From assembly GCF_000005505.3 (NCBI RefSeq), contig NC_016132.3, positions 27,146,501 to 27,210,500 of the forward strand: DNA of 64,000 nucleotides, given 5' to 3'. Shown here piece by piece: positions 45,501 to 60,500 of this stretch; positions within the stretch are counted from its first letter, which is position 1, and each line of letters begins with the position of its first letter. A model generated the notes under the pieces. It worked only from the letters and a program-made list of their open reading frames with translations, searched no databases and had not been told where the DNA came from. Both the position numbers and the translations under genes were made by a program. This DNA comes from Brachypodium distachyon (taxonomy: Eukaryota; Streptophyta; Magnoliopsida; Poales; Poaceae).

Positions 45501-48500
45501 GCTAGTTAATGGCATACAAGACCCAACCGCATTTCACCAGAAAAAGCATAAGGAATCCTGGACAAAGTTAAAGCAGGAACGAAGAAAATGGCTCCCGGAT
45601 GAACATTAAATGTTAAAAATATCTTAAGTGTAAAAAATAGTCTGAATATGTTTAGACATGTTCGTGTCCTTTGTGTGTGTAAGTTCTCATGAAAAAAAAA
45701 CATTTGTGCACCCCAGAGAAAAAGTAATGCTCTGAAGCACAATTTTTAACCACTAATTTTGCTTTTTGAGGACACAAAACTTATCCTTTTTCAATGAAAA
45801 ACTTAAACACATAAAATACAAGAACATATACCCGTGTAATTCTTTTAATTACAGAACTTTGAGTTACCCATGAAACAACAAACCTTCAAGCCTACAACAA
45901 CTAGCAAAACCAAATAATACAGTAGTAACTTTGCAGTGATCTAATGCAACTGGGAAACAGATAAAGAATGTCCCAAAACAATGCTTCCTATTCAAAAAAA
46001 ATAATGTTTCTTATCCTTTAGAATACTATTCCATTTACCCTCCACTATAATTCCGTCCTCAAAATATCAGCAAAAACAAAGTTAGCACGATTAAAATTTG
46101 AAAGTGTGGGCCGAACTAAAAGTGAGGGATGCAACAAGGCCCAAATATTGCTGAAGGTTGGTGCGGTGGACGGGCACCAACCCAACCACCAGGGTTTGAC
46201 TCCCATGAGGCAGACTTCATTCGACGGAGTGAATACTTTCTTTAACCAATGCCCGCGTGGTAGTGCTTGGCTGGTCACATTTTTCCTTTCTCCACTATAA
46301 CTCCACTTCTATAATTTGTTTAATTGTTTCCCTAGATCACTGATATGGAGACAAGTACTCTTGTGTCAGTTATCAAACCAACAATTATAATTCTGTTGCG
46401 GTGGCTATAGCAATGAAGACACCTAGTAAACCGCACAAGAAGGCAGCAGAGATACTCTAGTTGAACATCCAAATCATAGCCAAAGTTTTCTCAAGCTAAG
46501 AATAATAATGCAAACCTGCGGATGCCCCTTTCCAATTCGAACTAGCAATGCCTGTATCAGTTCTCTAACAATTCGATTGTTCGAATGGATCCTTGCAATT
46601 ATCTGGGGCAGCACAACCAACCACATTTCAATCTTCACAAGTGAAAAGCCTTTCTGCAATGCCATTTGAACCTCTGAAGTAGCCCCATGATTGAACCAAA
46701 GAGTCAAGAGACGAAGGATATCCTACAAAAGTATATAAACATAATCATCTAAAAATGTTATTCAAGAAGCAAGGTATTATAAAAAATGTTTCATGCAACT
46801 ATGACTTAGTGGCATAGTACTCTCATGCTATTGAGAAGATGTGAGAGAATTAATTATTTTTCAATTGTTCATTAGCAGTTTATATTTAGACCAAATCTGA
46901 GTCGCTGCTGTGCTGGCCATTCTAGAAGTTATGGCTATGAACCACATTGATCACCTTTCAGTACTTTGTAAATATAGTGCAAATATGACTAACAGGCACA
47001 AAAATATTTCAAATTTTGAGAGAAATACACCGCTAGTCCATAAACTCGGAGCAAGAGAACATTTAAGTCCACGAACTCACATAGGTGACTTAACTCCTTA
47101 AACTCATCTTAGTACTACACTAGTCCAAAAACGGTTCAGGAGGGTAAAAACAGAGAAAGGCTGGATCGCGATTTGAAGAAGAGAAACTGGAGGGTCCCTT
47201 TTGCAAAGTTGCCCGGGACAGCTAAATACCTAGGTGCTCTGCCCCAATTCCCCTTTTGATTCCCTGTCATTCCCCAAGAAATCCCTAGCCCTAGCTTGCC
47301 ATTATCGTCGCCATCGTACCGGTCATGTCATCAGCAGCGAGATGCTGCCGGGTACTGGTCAACGCCAATGGTGGCTAGGCATAAGGGCAATGCGTGCACG
47401 GGTGCGTCGGGGAGATGGTGGCAACCACGGGCAGCAGTTTGTTGCGAGTACTAGCATGACGGGCTCCTTCCTACTTGCCGTTGCAGCCATCAGAGGCCAC
47501 ACCAGCAACGCCCGACACTGACAACGACGCATCGGCGATGGCCACATCAAGGCAGAGGTGGGTGAGGATGGCGACGAGGAAGAGGAACAACAGCAGGATG
47601 CCGGACTCAAACTTTGCAAGAAAACAACCAATAGTTAGCGCTATCCAACCGGTGGTCTATACTTTCGCCGACGTGACGGCCACGTGGTCGTTGTTAGTCC
47701 TCCGAACCGTTTTCAGACTAAAGTGTAGCACTAAGACGAGTTTAAGAAGTGTGTGTTGTTTTGTGAGTTTGTGGACTCGAGTGATCATTTGTTGTGCGTT
47801 CATAGACTATTGGTTGTATTTTACCTTGAATTTTTGCCAGTCTTGACACTAGAAAGAGCGAGGTAGAAGGCACTTTAAGGATGCACTGGGATGAGATATA
47901 TTTCATACAGCATTTGCTCATAATCTATTTTGCAAAACAAAAAACAGAAAAGAGCAGATTTACCTGTAAGCTATCATCAACACCTTTGGTTGTAGATGCA
48001 CATGCAATAGAGTAGAAATATCCAGTTACTGCTGCAACAACATATTTTCCAGCAATATCTGGCCGGCCTCGCAAAGTATAGCGGGACATGACTTCAGTGT
48101 TGAACAAAGCCCACGAGTGCCATGCCTTGCCCCAGTCCTTGGCACTCAGTGTGGCATTTTTGTACGAAACCAATATTTCTGGAAGAAGAAATTTATAATT
48201 ATTTGAAATAAAAAGGAACACAAGCAGTGACTGAAATAGCTGAAGACTTTAAGACCTTGGATGGCGTCATCATCTAACCCAGGTGACAGTGCTCTCTTCC
48301 AGCTAGCAAGTGTCAAATAGACACGAGCAATCAGCGGTACTCCAGCACTTGACACAGCACCTTGGCTTACTAATGTTCCAGGGTAACTATTTGTGGCAGT
48401 AGCAATCTGCACAGACAGATCCTATCCCAACAAACAAAATGTACACCAGTATAAACACTTGAGTGTATAAGACTGCTGCAATGTGTTTTTAGAGGACAAG

Positions 48501-51500
48501 GGTGATAACAAGCTTACCTGTAGCCTAGAAAATGCATCCTTCCGTTTCAGCTCGTCTCCAACAGCATACTGGTATTTAAGGTAAGCCAGTACTACTTGAG
48601 GATGCCCATGATAAAGTGTCAATTCAGGAGAAGATTCAGGGTCAAACTGCATACAGCAACAGGAAACTATTTGTTTTATAGGGAGGACTGATTAGTTAAA
48701 CAGGCACACACTGATTAGTGGTAACTACAATTTTTACCTGCAAGAGTTTGACTAAAGTAGATTTAGCCTGACTGATACGTCCACTCTTCCAACAAAGTTT
48801 AGCAAATTTTATCCAGGTATCTCTGTCTTCATTAGGAGGAAGAACCAGCTCTCTAACAGCAAGTAGAGCTTGCCACACCTATGAATGTTTTTAAAGTCAA
48901 TAAGGAAAATGACCATAGTACAAGCTAGAATGCAGCATTTATTAACAAAGAGCTAACCTCAACATTCCGTTTTGTTCCTTTAATGCGCTCGTTCCACATA
49001 TTACGAATAAGTTCCCTTCGCCCATCAGCAATTGGACTTTCCGTGGGAAGAGTGCAGTAATCAATCACCTGAATTACACAACATCCGTTTTGTTATCAAA
49101 ACCAGTAACTAACGTTCTTTAGAACATAAAACCAAAATTAAAATACCTCTTCCAGTTCTGAAAGCTGTTGAACCCGCACCATGTTATTATAAGCACGTTC
49201 ATAACTCTCAAGTACCTACCAAGTTCACAACATATAAGTATGGGCTTACGCAAAAGAGGGGAAAGGGAATTGCCACAGAAAATATTTGGTGGAAAACACA
49301 AACTTCTTGAAGTGCAGACCACTAATGTATGTAAAACAATTTAATTCTTGAGGCAGAATTAGAGAAAGACGTTCTGAAAACAGAGAAGTGCATCAAGTGC
49401 CAACAATAATTCACTACAGAAGCGTAAAGAAAGGTATTGCATCTATAATTTACACAATGTATGGAGTTCCAAAGGTTCCCCTCTTATTGATTATAAATAA
49501 AGAGAGATAAAAAGAACATTTACCAATATATCATTGAGCAATACAGGTTTCAAATGAGTGAATGCTAGTATAAAAAATGTGTACATGGGTAAACATCATT
49601 AAGGAATTTATTATGTTGGGACTAACTGACAGAACAAGTCCCAGCTTTCATATTTTGATTACAACACTATCTCCCAACTCCCAAGGGTAGGTCATGTCTA
49701 ACTAGAAAGGTATGATTTTAGAAGGTGTTGAGTTATGAATGAAGCAAGAAAACAATTAAGGCGTCCATTAAATATATAATAGTTCAGATGAGACAAGTAT
49801 TTCCAACACTCTGGAAAAGCATGCTGCTCATCCTTCAAAAAAAAATCAAGCATGCCTGTAGGTTTTTACACAATATGCAGCATTTCATTCAGTCTACTGC
49901 TATTCCATTACATGGTCATTCTCACTAGGGACAGAAAACTGCAGCTTTAGCTATGTTTGGATATATAGTTCATTTTGCCAGCTAGGAAAGGGTAAGATTA
50001 ATCTACTTGAGCTACGGCCCAGAGAGGCAGACCTCCATGAATGAGCTTTTCAGTTACCATCCCATTTCTGGCGGTAACTCCTCAGACCCAAGTAATCAAC
50101 TCTCCATTTCAGCAATGCACAACAAGTGATCTTAGTGCTTTTCATCAATATATGAACACAGAACAATGAACTGCAAGGGAACTATATGACTGTATTAATT
50201 AATGCATGGAATAACAAGGTGAACTCTGTGCCAAGCTGGGTGGTCCCCCTAGCGGCTGGGAACTCACACAGTTTTTGGAGCTGCAGGCGGCTGACACGGC
50301 AGAAGACACTGGGGGCAAAAGATGCTATGCAAGAGTATGAGTTCGGCTCCCTTGCTGGCAATAGGCTTGCTTGCCCAGACTAGAAAGCAATTTGACTCTG
50401 CCTCGGGGAAGAATTTTGTGGACTAAAAGCAAGATTGTTTATCTACAGCAAATGCCTCCATGCCAACCAACGCTAGAACTTCCCTCCCCTTGCCTAACAT
50501 CTAAACATGGTCTTTACTATTAGCAATTCAGTTGAATGAGAGCCAGTTTGTGGTTGCTGGCTTGCTGCGTTGTGCAAAATCACAGCATAAACAACAATTA
50601 GTGTTGCAAGTATTTAAAACCAAGGTACACAAAATAACTCTATAATATGAATAACAGAATTAAAAAGAAATTTAGATGAAAGTTTAATCACTGAAATCAT
50701 AAGAAAGAGTATTATACAATGCTACATGTCGTACCAATGCTGCAAGTTCAGTTGCCAAACACCGCCGAGCTCTCTCAACATATACACGAGCTTCTTCATA
50801 CTGCAAACGGAACACATATATCAAACTGTGGGGAAAAATTGTAACCAGAGCTCACACTGGGAAAATAATCTACCTTTTTGCAACGAACTGAAAGAACAGC
50901 CCTAAAGAAAGCACCATTACTGCTTCCATCACCACTAGCTGTTGTGTTACCCAACAACCGGAGCTTGTTTTCATCCCCATCATCCAGACGAGAAACATAT
51001 TCAGACATCTGTTCCCACTCACCCATATGCCAAGCAGCATTTGCAGCCTGAAGCAAAAAGAAAAATGATAATAAATTTACATGTTAAAGTTACCTATAAA
51101 TGGATAAGAACACATATACACAACCATTGGAGCCATTTCCAGCCGAGCAGATTGTTCTGCGCCAGTCCATTGCTCCCTGCATAATGTGCTCAAATCTTCC
51201 CAACGAGCCAAGGACGCTAGACACCTCATCCGCCCTAACATATCATGAATTTCACTTAGCTACCTTCATTACAGCTACCTTCATTACATATACTAGAAAG
51301 ATTTCTTTAATAAATATTACGCAAAAATAATACTCCCTTTATCTTTTGCTTAGCACTATTGACCAGTGGAATCAATTCGATCATCTTTTGTATAGAATAT
51401 GACCAAAATGCACCATAAGAAATAATTAAGTACTCAAGTGGGGGTGACTGGGGAGTAAATAGGATATCTCAGCAAATCATTTCTCAGGATTCTGAAAGTG

Positions 51501-54500
51501 ACAAGTCTTTCGCAATGAGGGTAAGACAGAAGAAACAACAAAAAGTACATGAATGCCCTACCCAATGTAGCATCCAAGTTTTGTAATGGGCCAGATGCTT
51601 GAGATGACTTCACAGTATATGCCCTTAGGGCCTCATCCCAACGGTGCAATTTCTCATACCTACATTAAACCATATTTAACCAGATTTTTAAAACAAGATA
51701 CTGAAAGCATCACTAATGATGGACCTTATTGAAGCAAGTCTCAACCATATTTATCAAAAGACAAGCCATTAGTTAAAATGCCAGATAGTCATAGAGATCA
51801 TAAAAACTGTGACTGAAAACATTACTAATGATGGATCTTACTGCAGCAAGTTCTCAACCATATTTACCATTTTGAGCCATTAGTTAAAAATGCCAGATAG
51901 GGATCATGCAAAATGTAAAAAAATAAATCTTTGTCCAACTAAACAAAGAAGCATGGGACAATAGGCCCATGCAACTGTTAACTATACCAGGATTCCTTCA
52001 ACTGAACTTCTAGATGCTGTTGTGAGTAAGTCAATATTCCAATAGCTGCCTGTAGAAATAAAACAAAAAGGATTTAAAAACTATAAGAGATAAGACTTTA
52101 ATCCTTTCATATGACACAGGAATCAACCTCATGCTGGTGTAGTTGATTATTAATATGAATAAGTGACTCAACCACCGTAACCGGATTTGCCCCCATCTTC
52201 TTGGAAAATACAGCCTCAAACTCCATTTCTTTATAATGTAGGGCTTTGGCATATGCTCGACACTGAAAAAAATAGTACAGAAGTATCAATCAAACACCCA
52301 CGCTCATGAAGATCAGCCAGATATGCCAAAGACAAACAAAAAAACAATAATACAACTAACCTTCTCAGCAAGTGCGCCAAGCAGTCTAGTATCAATTGGA
52401 AGGGGTTTCTCATCATGTTCCATAAACTCTGCCTACTTATAGAAGGGAACAAATTAATAAATGAAACAGGGAAACAATTGATGAAATTTGTAAAAACAAA
52501 ATGAAGATCCAACTAACCAAGTTCAACAGCGTCGCAAGAATTTCTGCAGGTATGTTCTGAGATGAGAATGCTGTCTTGAGACTTCTCACTAGTTGCTCCT
52601 GGGATGATTCGGTCATTTCGGCCCAGCAACTTGCAAAACCCGCAGCAAACAACTCGCGACCAACAGAGGGCTGGATATTTATGTCAGAAAATACTTCACA
52701 GCATGACTTACACATTATGAAGAATCACAACTACTTCACCTGAAGCTGAGCTAGCCTTGCACAAGTACGTAGAGCTGGTGATGGTGACTCTTTGAGAAGT
52801 GCAATACTGAAGTGCCTCATCCATTCAGTCCAATCATCTCTAGTACTTCTCTGAGAAGCCTCGCCAGCACTTCTCAACCGAACATCATTGACCTGCCGTA
52901 GCCAGAAGCCTAGATTTTTAAATATACTAGTGGAAGGAAAAAAACTAGAGCTACATGAAAGAGATGAGCAGGAGAATAAAACTAAATGGTTTTTCTAAAT
53001 CATTTTCTGAGAGAAGCAAACCATCAAATACAAGAATCTGCTACCTAGTGGCTACAAACAAAGAAAATAGAAGAGAACCGCACAAACAGCAGCCTAAAAG
53101 GCAAGCAACACAGCCCCTAGAAAACTACTCACAGAGGTTCAAACATTCTTTTTATTTACCTAACCAGCTAGCTGCCAACGCTGTGTCCCCTCCAGAAACT
53201 TGTATTCCCATGAGGCCACAGGCCAGTATATATCCATTATACAATGAGGATAATATATGTGGACTATATACATATCTGACCCCCTAGCAGATCAGAGCCA
53301 AGTAACCTCTACTGTCAAGAGAGCCACAGCTCGCATCTCAGCCTTTGCATAGGAGGGAATGAGATTGGTGTGCCTCAAGATGTAGTTAGAGAAAAGTTTA
53401 CATCGTAAAAACAACTTATATTTGTGCTCGGAGGGAGTATTTGACAGCTCAAAGAAACACAAGTTGTTGCAAATCCTGAAGTGCATCTCATTAATATGAT
53501 GACTTTTCAATGACATAATTGGCTGTTCTAGTGAATGGTCAAGTTCAAGCAGTTCCAGTCTTTGTTTCTAAATAGCAGTAAGCGATTAGCAAAGTGATCA
53601 TTCCCCAGTTAAAAGCATATGCAGGTTTGCGGCATTGACACGCGCAGCTACCATGAATGCTTAAGAGGGTGCATGTACGGTTGTTACGGCTCCAGCTTAG
53701 AACACTGAACAATACAACATTAGGAATTTATGATTTCAGATAAAGAACCAAGATCTTCCCAGGTATGACAGTCTTCACAAAAATCAAACAGTTTTAAGGA
53801 CAAGAGTGAGCTTTGATGTCTTAAAACTAGGCTAAATGGTGAAAACAACAACGAAAACAACACTTAACAAGAAGCAGAATAAAATTAAGAAAATCTATAA
53901 ATTTTCAGTTGAAACAGCAAAGTATATTACTCGATGACTTCCTGGTTGCCGTTGTGTTTCATCAGCTTCCTCAGAGGGAACGCCATCAACATCATCAAGG
54001 GGGTCGCTAATGACATCAGGTGGACACTGTGTGTACTTTTGTACAGACATGTTATCGGAGATGAGGGGCTCTCGCCTTAATAATCGATTTTCAATCTCAT
54101 CCCATTTTCTGTACTGTACGAAAACAAATTGTGGATATTAGACCAAGCCATAAAAAAAGTTCATCATAAATTGAAATAAGATACCCGCAAATGGTGCTTC
54201 ACAAGAAGTTTGCGTATTGATGGTATGAAAATGGTAAATTCTTCTCCAAGAGCGTGTGCGAGTGAGCAGAGTGCCTCAGCAGCATCTTTCCGTAGATCAT
54301 CATTGTTCCTAGTCGAAGAGGAAAATAACGGTCAAGTTAACAAAAGTGACACACAACACAGAAGGAATAAAATATGATAAACTTTTTTGGAAAGTAGAGA
54401 TAATGTTGTGGTCATAAAATATGCTACTCCCTCCGTCCCATATTAAGTGACTTTCTATTACATGTATCTGGACGCTTTTTAAACATAGATACATCCATAT

Positions 54501-57500
54501 TTGGGAAAATTTGAGTCACTTAATATGAGACGGAGGGAGTATAATAATCAAAAAGGAAAAAATATCAAGTATCCAAGAAATATACAGAAAATAGAAAGTC
54601 CTTTCTAACCCAGTAACCATAAATCTTACCCATCCAAAACAAGCTTCAGATGCTGAACCAAAGCAGACACATGAGTACCAACCTGCACAAGAAATTTCAA
54701 AGATCCATCATGTGCAACAAAAAAGCACAGGAGCTTGTGAAACCAAGATGTTTTTGGACGATGTCAAACTGGATTAGAACATCAACCAACCTGCACCCTA
54801 GGTATAAGCTTAGTCAAAGTGACAATGGCACGCCGTCTAATATCAACTAGCTCCACTTTAAATAAACGAACAAGCACCGGAGCAACCAAGTGCATGTGCT
54901 CATCCAAATTTCCTAAAAGGTGCAACCCAAGATGTTACTTTGATCAAATATACATTAAGAACATGAAAAATAAAGTAGGAGATGGATACATACCGCCAAA
55001 AACTTCAAGTGTGTGTAATATATCAGGAACATGGTAATAATCATTGCAGCGTTCAGCATCCCCCAAGACTTGAATACAACTCGGTAAAATATGGAGCAAA
55101 TACATTCTGAATTCATCATTCAATGCTAAGCACAGTTGTTCAACAAGATGAAGAACCTGGAGAAGCAACATAGTCAATAAGAATATCATGATATGAAACA
55201 TCAGAGTCACAATAATCAAGAAATTTATGTGATACATGACAGATAGTTATAGGAATACATGGGAATTATATCATTTAAGCTGGATTTCTCACAAGCGATG
55301 GTCAGAAAAAACAGTCACTCAGCCCAGCTAAAGAATCAGTTTGGGTGGACCCAATTATCAACAGGTAACCAAGAGCCAAGAGACAACCTAAACTATACAG
55401 AATAACAGAACTCACAATACCACATGGTGAATACTTAACCTGTTAAGAGTTATACACGTTATCGATTTCGTCCTGAACAATTCCAGTTGATCGATTTCTT
55501 TAGTACCCAGCATTTTGCTGCCGTCCTCACCAAGATCAACCTGCCATCGGTTCTACTGCTCGCCTGCCTCACCGTATCTCACCGGCCTCCACCGCCACTA
55601 GCCTCCGCTGCTGCAGCTTTGGTGGAACCACCCCCATATACTTTTCCCTAATTTGGCTTGATCAGGTTACTACCGTGAAGGTATAAAAAATCAGAATAGT
55701 ACAATGTCGTCGTCACAGAGCAACGTTTCCCCCTGCCTGCTGCCCGGTGATTTTTGACGTTGTTAATTACACTTACTTCATCTCGCACATGCCTAGACTT
55801 TTGCGTCCTCTCTGGGGAGGTCCCTTGTACGCCTTCTCCAGTTGCTCCTATGTAGCCTCTGCGCCATGTGATATGCCTGTTGCTGATAAGAGTGCTACTG
55901 ATAAGGCTGCTGGTGATATTGCACAACATCAGGCCGTCAATGACTACTGGGAGGCTTTACACTCATGCCGTGTTTTGCTGACCACCTGCACTTGAGTTGA
56001 TGATGATGCCTGAGATGTTGTTGTCTTGTCTTTTCCTCCAGTGTCCTGCCATACTTTTCCTCTGAGTGTCTTCGGCCTTCGAGATGTGGACTCACCTTCG
56101 TAAGTGCTACGAGCCCTCCGGCAATGGTCTGTAGTGGTTCGCCAGGAGAACTCTCTTCAGGATGGCGATGCCACAGTTTACGAGTTCTTCACTCAGAGCT
56201 CGGCCGTATGGTGTCAGCTGGATTCTCTTCGAACTGTTCGTTGTCAGCTTGTCGCGCTTGCCCGTGACGTGTGGCTGTCCGTGTTGATATGGAGTTCCAG
56301 CAGGTGTATGAGTTCTCGACACGTCTCTGCTAAGTTTGAGCCCCAGAGCACCAGCTCTTTGCCATCAACCTTGCATCGCTCTTTTTGAGCCCCAGAGATG
56401 TGCGGCATAGACTCGTCCGTGTGGTTCTCGACTACTTCCCTTTTGTGGTAGCTGCTTGTCCGCCTATTCCACCAACTTCTACACCGCCTGCTCTTTGTTT
56501 GAGTGCCCCATGTCCTTCAACGGCCCCACAGGTGGTGATAGAGGCCCTTCTCTATGTTGCCGTCCTCATTGGATTGGACCTCCTGCCAAAAGGATGGCCA
56601 TATCGAATATACTTGATTCAGGAAGAAGCGGCACCTTGCACACAGCTCTTCCCACTCTTCTACGGGCACTAGTGGATCTACCTTGCTGGTGACATTGTGC
56701 TATGGCTACATCATCCGCCTTTTGACATCCATGAATCTAGGCACTTGTCATGGCCCCGGGATGTCAACCACGTGAAGATATTGCTGCGTGCCGTGGACCT
56801 AGGTCAGTCTGCACACCGGGCCACGGGCCAGCTTCTAGGTTTGTGCAGCGATGCTAAGACCTTGGTTAGCACGAATGATACTCCCTAGCATGCGACACTC
56901 GGTAACTATTGGTGGGTGGGGAGGGGGGGGGGGCAACAGAGGTTGTTGACGGGCACGGCTCTTGATGTTCTCGAGAGTGTGTCATCACTACCGTTTTTGC
57001 CGATGTTAGGGCAGAAGTGGGCTAGATCCAGGGGCATGCGTCTTGGGTTGTGGGAGCCATGTTCTTTGGGGAGTTTTGAACATGCAAGTTTTGCAACTTT
57101 GGCATTGTGTTCTGACCACGGAGGAACTCACGTTGTCACATCCTGACGGCACGATGCTTGTGCTAGTTGCTTTTGCGGCGTTGGGTAGACTCCAACTGGC
57201 CTATCCGAGTGGAGGTGGTCTGCGTCATGGGACAGACAGCATGTCGGGTGGGCAGATGGCCATTGCAGATGAGGGGTGCAGCGGTTTGTGGGGTTGTTGC
57301 ATTCAGGGCGCAGGGATTGACTATCAATCATCTCCCATTGTTCGGGTCACGCTAGACCTGACCTACTTAGTGGGGGTGAGGTGTGAGGTCACATCAGGAT
57401 GGCGCTGACGTCCCTAGTGGTGATATGAAACTCATGATTGACAGGACAGCTATCCTTTCTAAAAAGCTGGTGTGGCCTGGTTCTGACCTTTGGGGAGCTA

Positions 57501-60500
57501 GATTCTCTTTCCAGGTGACGGAAATTTCAGCCGGTGTGCTGCATCCTGGGTACAGGCATGGATGATGTTTAGGACAAGGTTTTGTTTGTTATGCATATGT
57601 TGTATTAGTCAAATTTTCGTCGATTGGATGTGGCATTGCCGCGGGTGCTTGGTTGTAATAGCATAGCCTTAGGCTTGTACAAAATTGTATTATCAGTGCA
57701 TTGGGACTCAAAGCTTTTCACCTTCTCTAAGAAAAAATGCCATCCAAAATCACTCAGGGGTGAAGTGAAACCAAGCCCGAAGGTCATAGTTTGGGAGGTT
57801 AAATGAACCAAAATACTTTTAGGGATAAAGTGAGACAAGAAAATACTTTAGGTAGGCAATAGACTTTTCCCAATAAAAATGTAGGTGGGACGACAGGAGT
57901 TGAAAATCAAGTTTCCACTAAGACAAGACTGAAGATATTTGCAATTTACTGTTCTTGTTATCTTTCCCATGACAAGCATGTCACCATACCTCATCTAGAG
58001 AAGTTATAAGCTGTAGGTATGAAGCCCGTATTAAATTACCAACAGAACAAAATAATAACAGTAACAGAGGAGTATATTACTGGAGAAGCCTGTGGACCCT
58101 GTATGGTCCGCTTTGGTGCAGGCAAGCTGAACGAGGAGATCCATAATTCGGAGACAAGAGATAGTATGTCTTGTAAATACTTCCGGATGTGCTGGAAATA
58201 AGTAATGTTTAAAAGATATGCTAGATATCAACCTCAACAGAAAGCATCTTCTAAGAATGATAGAAGGCTCATCTTACCTGCCTAACAATAGATACTAATG
58301 TCCCAATTTTCCAGGTTATGAACTCTTTCAAACCACCATCCTCGCACATGCGAACAGCACGGAATAGCTCAGGGAGAACCTTCCAATCAAAAGAGAGAGT
58401 GTCAGAAATTTATGTGTAACATTTATTCCAACTTCTCCCACAAAGAGACAAGTGGGCCAGATCATTTGCCTTATACCCAAACCCGATATAACTGAAAGCT
58501 TGAAACTATAAGAGTTAAACTTTCTGATTGCAGTTCAGTCAACCAAAGGAAAACAGTAGCTGTTAAAACGAATAGGCCCCATCAAGCAAATCTTGGAAAA
58601 ACGACTGATACTGTTTGAAAACAATTGCCAGGTACAACTTTCTAGTGACATAAAGAGGTTATCTGGTAATTAAAATTGAAATCTAAAATTGTTGTCAAAA
58701 CTATGCAAATCCCCACAAATCATCAATTAGTTTCGTGGACAAGAGGACTTCGACTAATGCAACAAACTGGTTCTTCACCCAAATCAGTTATGATTCCAGA
58801 AGTAACATGAATCAGTCAGAAAATTAAAAAAATCAAGGGCATGCATGTCCGAGTATCAGCCACAATGTTTCATGTATGTGCATCGGAGTAAATCAGAGAC
58901 AATGAGTCACATCAGGATTGTACAAACATGAGGAATCAAACGAAACCAGACTGCTATAAAATGCAAAGGACTTGCAGTAAATTAAAGGAAATTGGGTCTC
59001 TCACCTTTGGTAAATAAGGAACACAGCCAAGGCCCATTGACTAGCTCGAAATGTATCAAGAAGAAAACAAAAGATGTTAAAGTGGTAACACTGCCAAAAA
59101 AAAGTTGAAACAAAAAAGACTATTCAAAGCAGAAATATTTTACCTTAAAAACAAAGATAAGAGAGCCAACAACCATTTGATGATAACTTGAAAGTGAAGG
59201 ATCTCGGAGAATTCGCATCAGAGAATTAATTGCAACCTAGCAATAGAGATTAAGGTTAGATTGGCTAACACAGGAATCCTTCATGTTTCCAATAAAACTA
59301 ACATAAACCATACTGTCGAATAGTAGTCTTCAGATGCTGAAAAAGATGGCCAGAAATCAGTTGGTGTCTCTTCCATGGAAACGATATGTTGTGCAGTCTC
59401 AATTGTTGGCCGTAGAACCTCTCTATGTTGACCAGGTAGATTATGTTGATTACGCTTATGTGCATGAGGGTCCAATGCACCCATAATCCCTAAAACCTGG
59501 AAAAACATTGCTTTGTTGATTGAACACGGGTATAGAATTTCATGAAACAACAAAGATTGGTCAAAAAAATACCTTCAGCACTTCCAGTCTGGTTGACCAT
59601 TCCAATTCACCATTCAGCAATTTCAAGAGTAAGCCAAGCAATTGAGGATACTCATTGTAGGGAGCAATAACATAGCTGATGCATCCATGAAAAAACAGAT
59701 AATACTAGTGATGACCAAGCCGCAGCAATATATAAAGATTATAATGAAATTAACTACTGCAACATATATGAAAACAAGTACATAGACGCTATGATGCAAC
59801 CATCTTACATATTAGTAAATTATTATCAAGGGTCAAAAATCCTTAGCGCACGCAATGCAGGAATAGAAGTTAACTATTTCAAACACAAAGGGATACCACC
59901 CAATAAGAGTGAATTTTTCAGGAAAGGAGGAAGACTCAATACCTACGGAGTGTTACATATAAAATGCTTATAAGATGACTAGGCCCATGTGGCCTGCCAA
60001 ATCTAGAATTGGCCTATGACTCCAATTATTTAACTTAGTGTAGGGAGTACGCCGCAGCATAAATTTTATAAACTAATAGGGGAAATGTTCGCGAGAGGAT
60101 ATGGGGAATATGCATCCAGCTCTTATATACAAGCTAGGAGGTTAAGCAATAATAGAATCAATCCAGATACAGAGAGGGGTTCTGGACTCCTTGAATCTAA
60201 AGGGCAAGAAGCTTAACCGTCTTCTAAATAGGTGTTTCCAGGACGCAATACTAGGCGAACACGGCATCAATATGTCAGTTCCGCTATTCACAAATGGCCA
60301 AGCTGCACTGATGAACACTTCCATGAAGAAAGGCTGCTGAAAGTCAGTTTGCCGTTGGTGGCATCATTTGATCAAGGTCATCATTGGCGATCCACTGCGT
60401 GCTGAATTTGTGCCAGCAGACAAGACTGAAGGGCCATCCCAGGAAGAGGTGGTTCTGCGTTCGCCCTGGACCGTTGTTGCAGAGAGGCCCATGACTTTTG

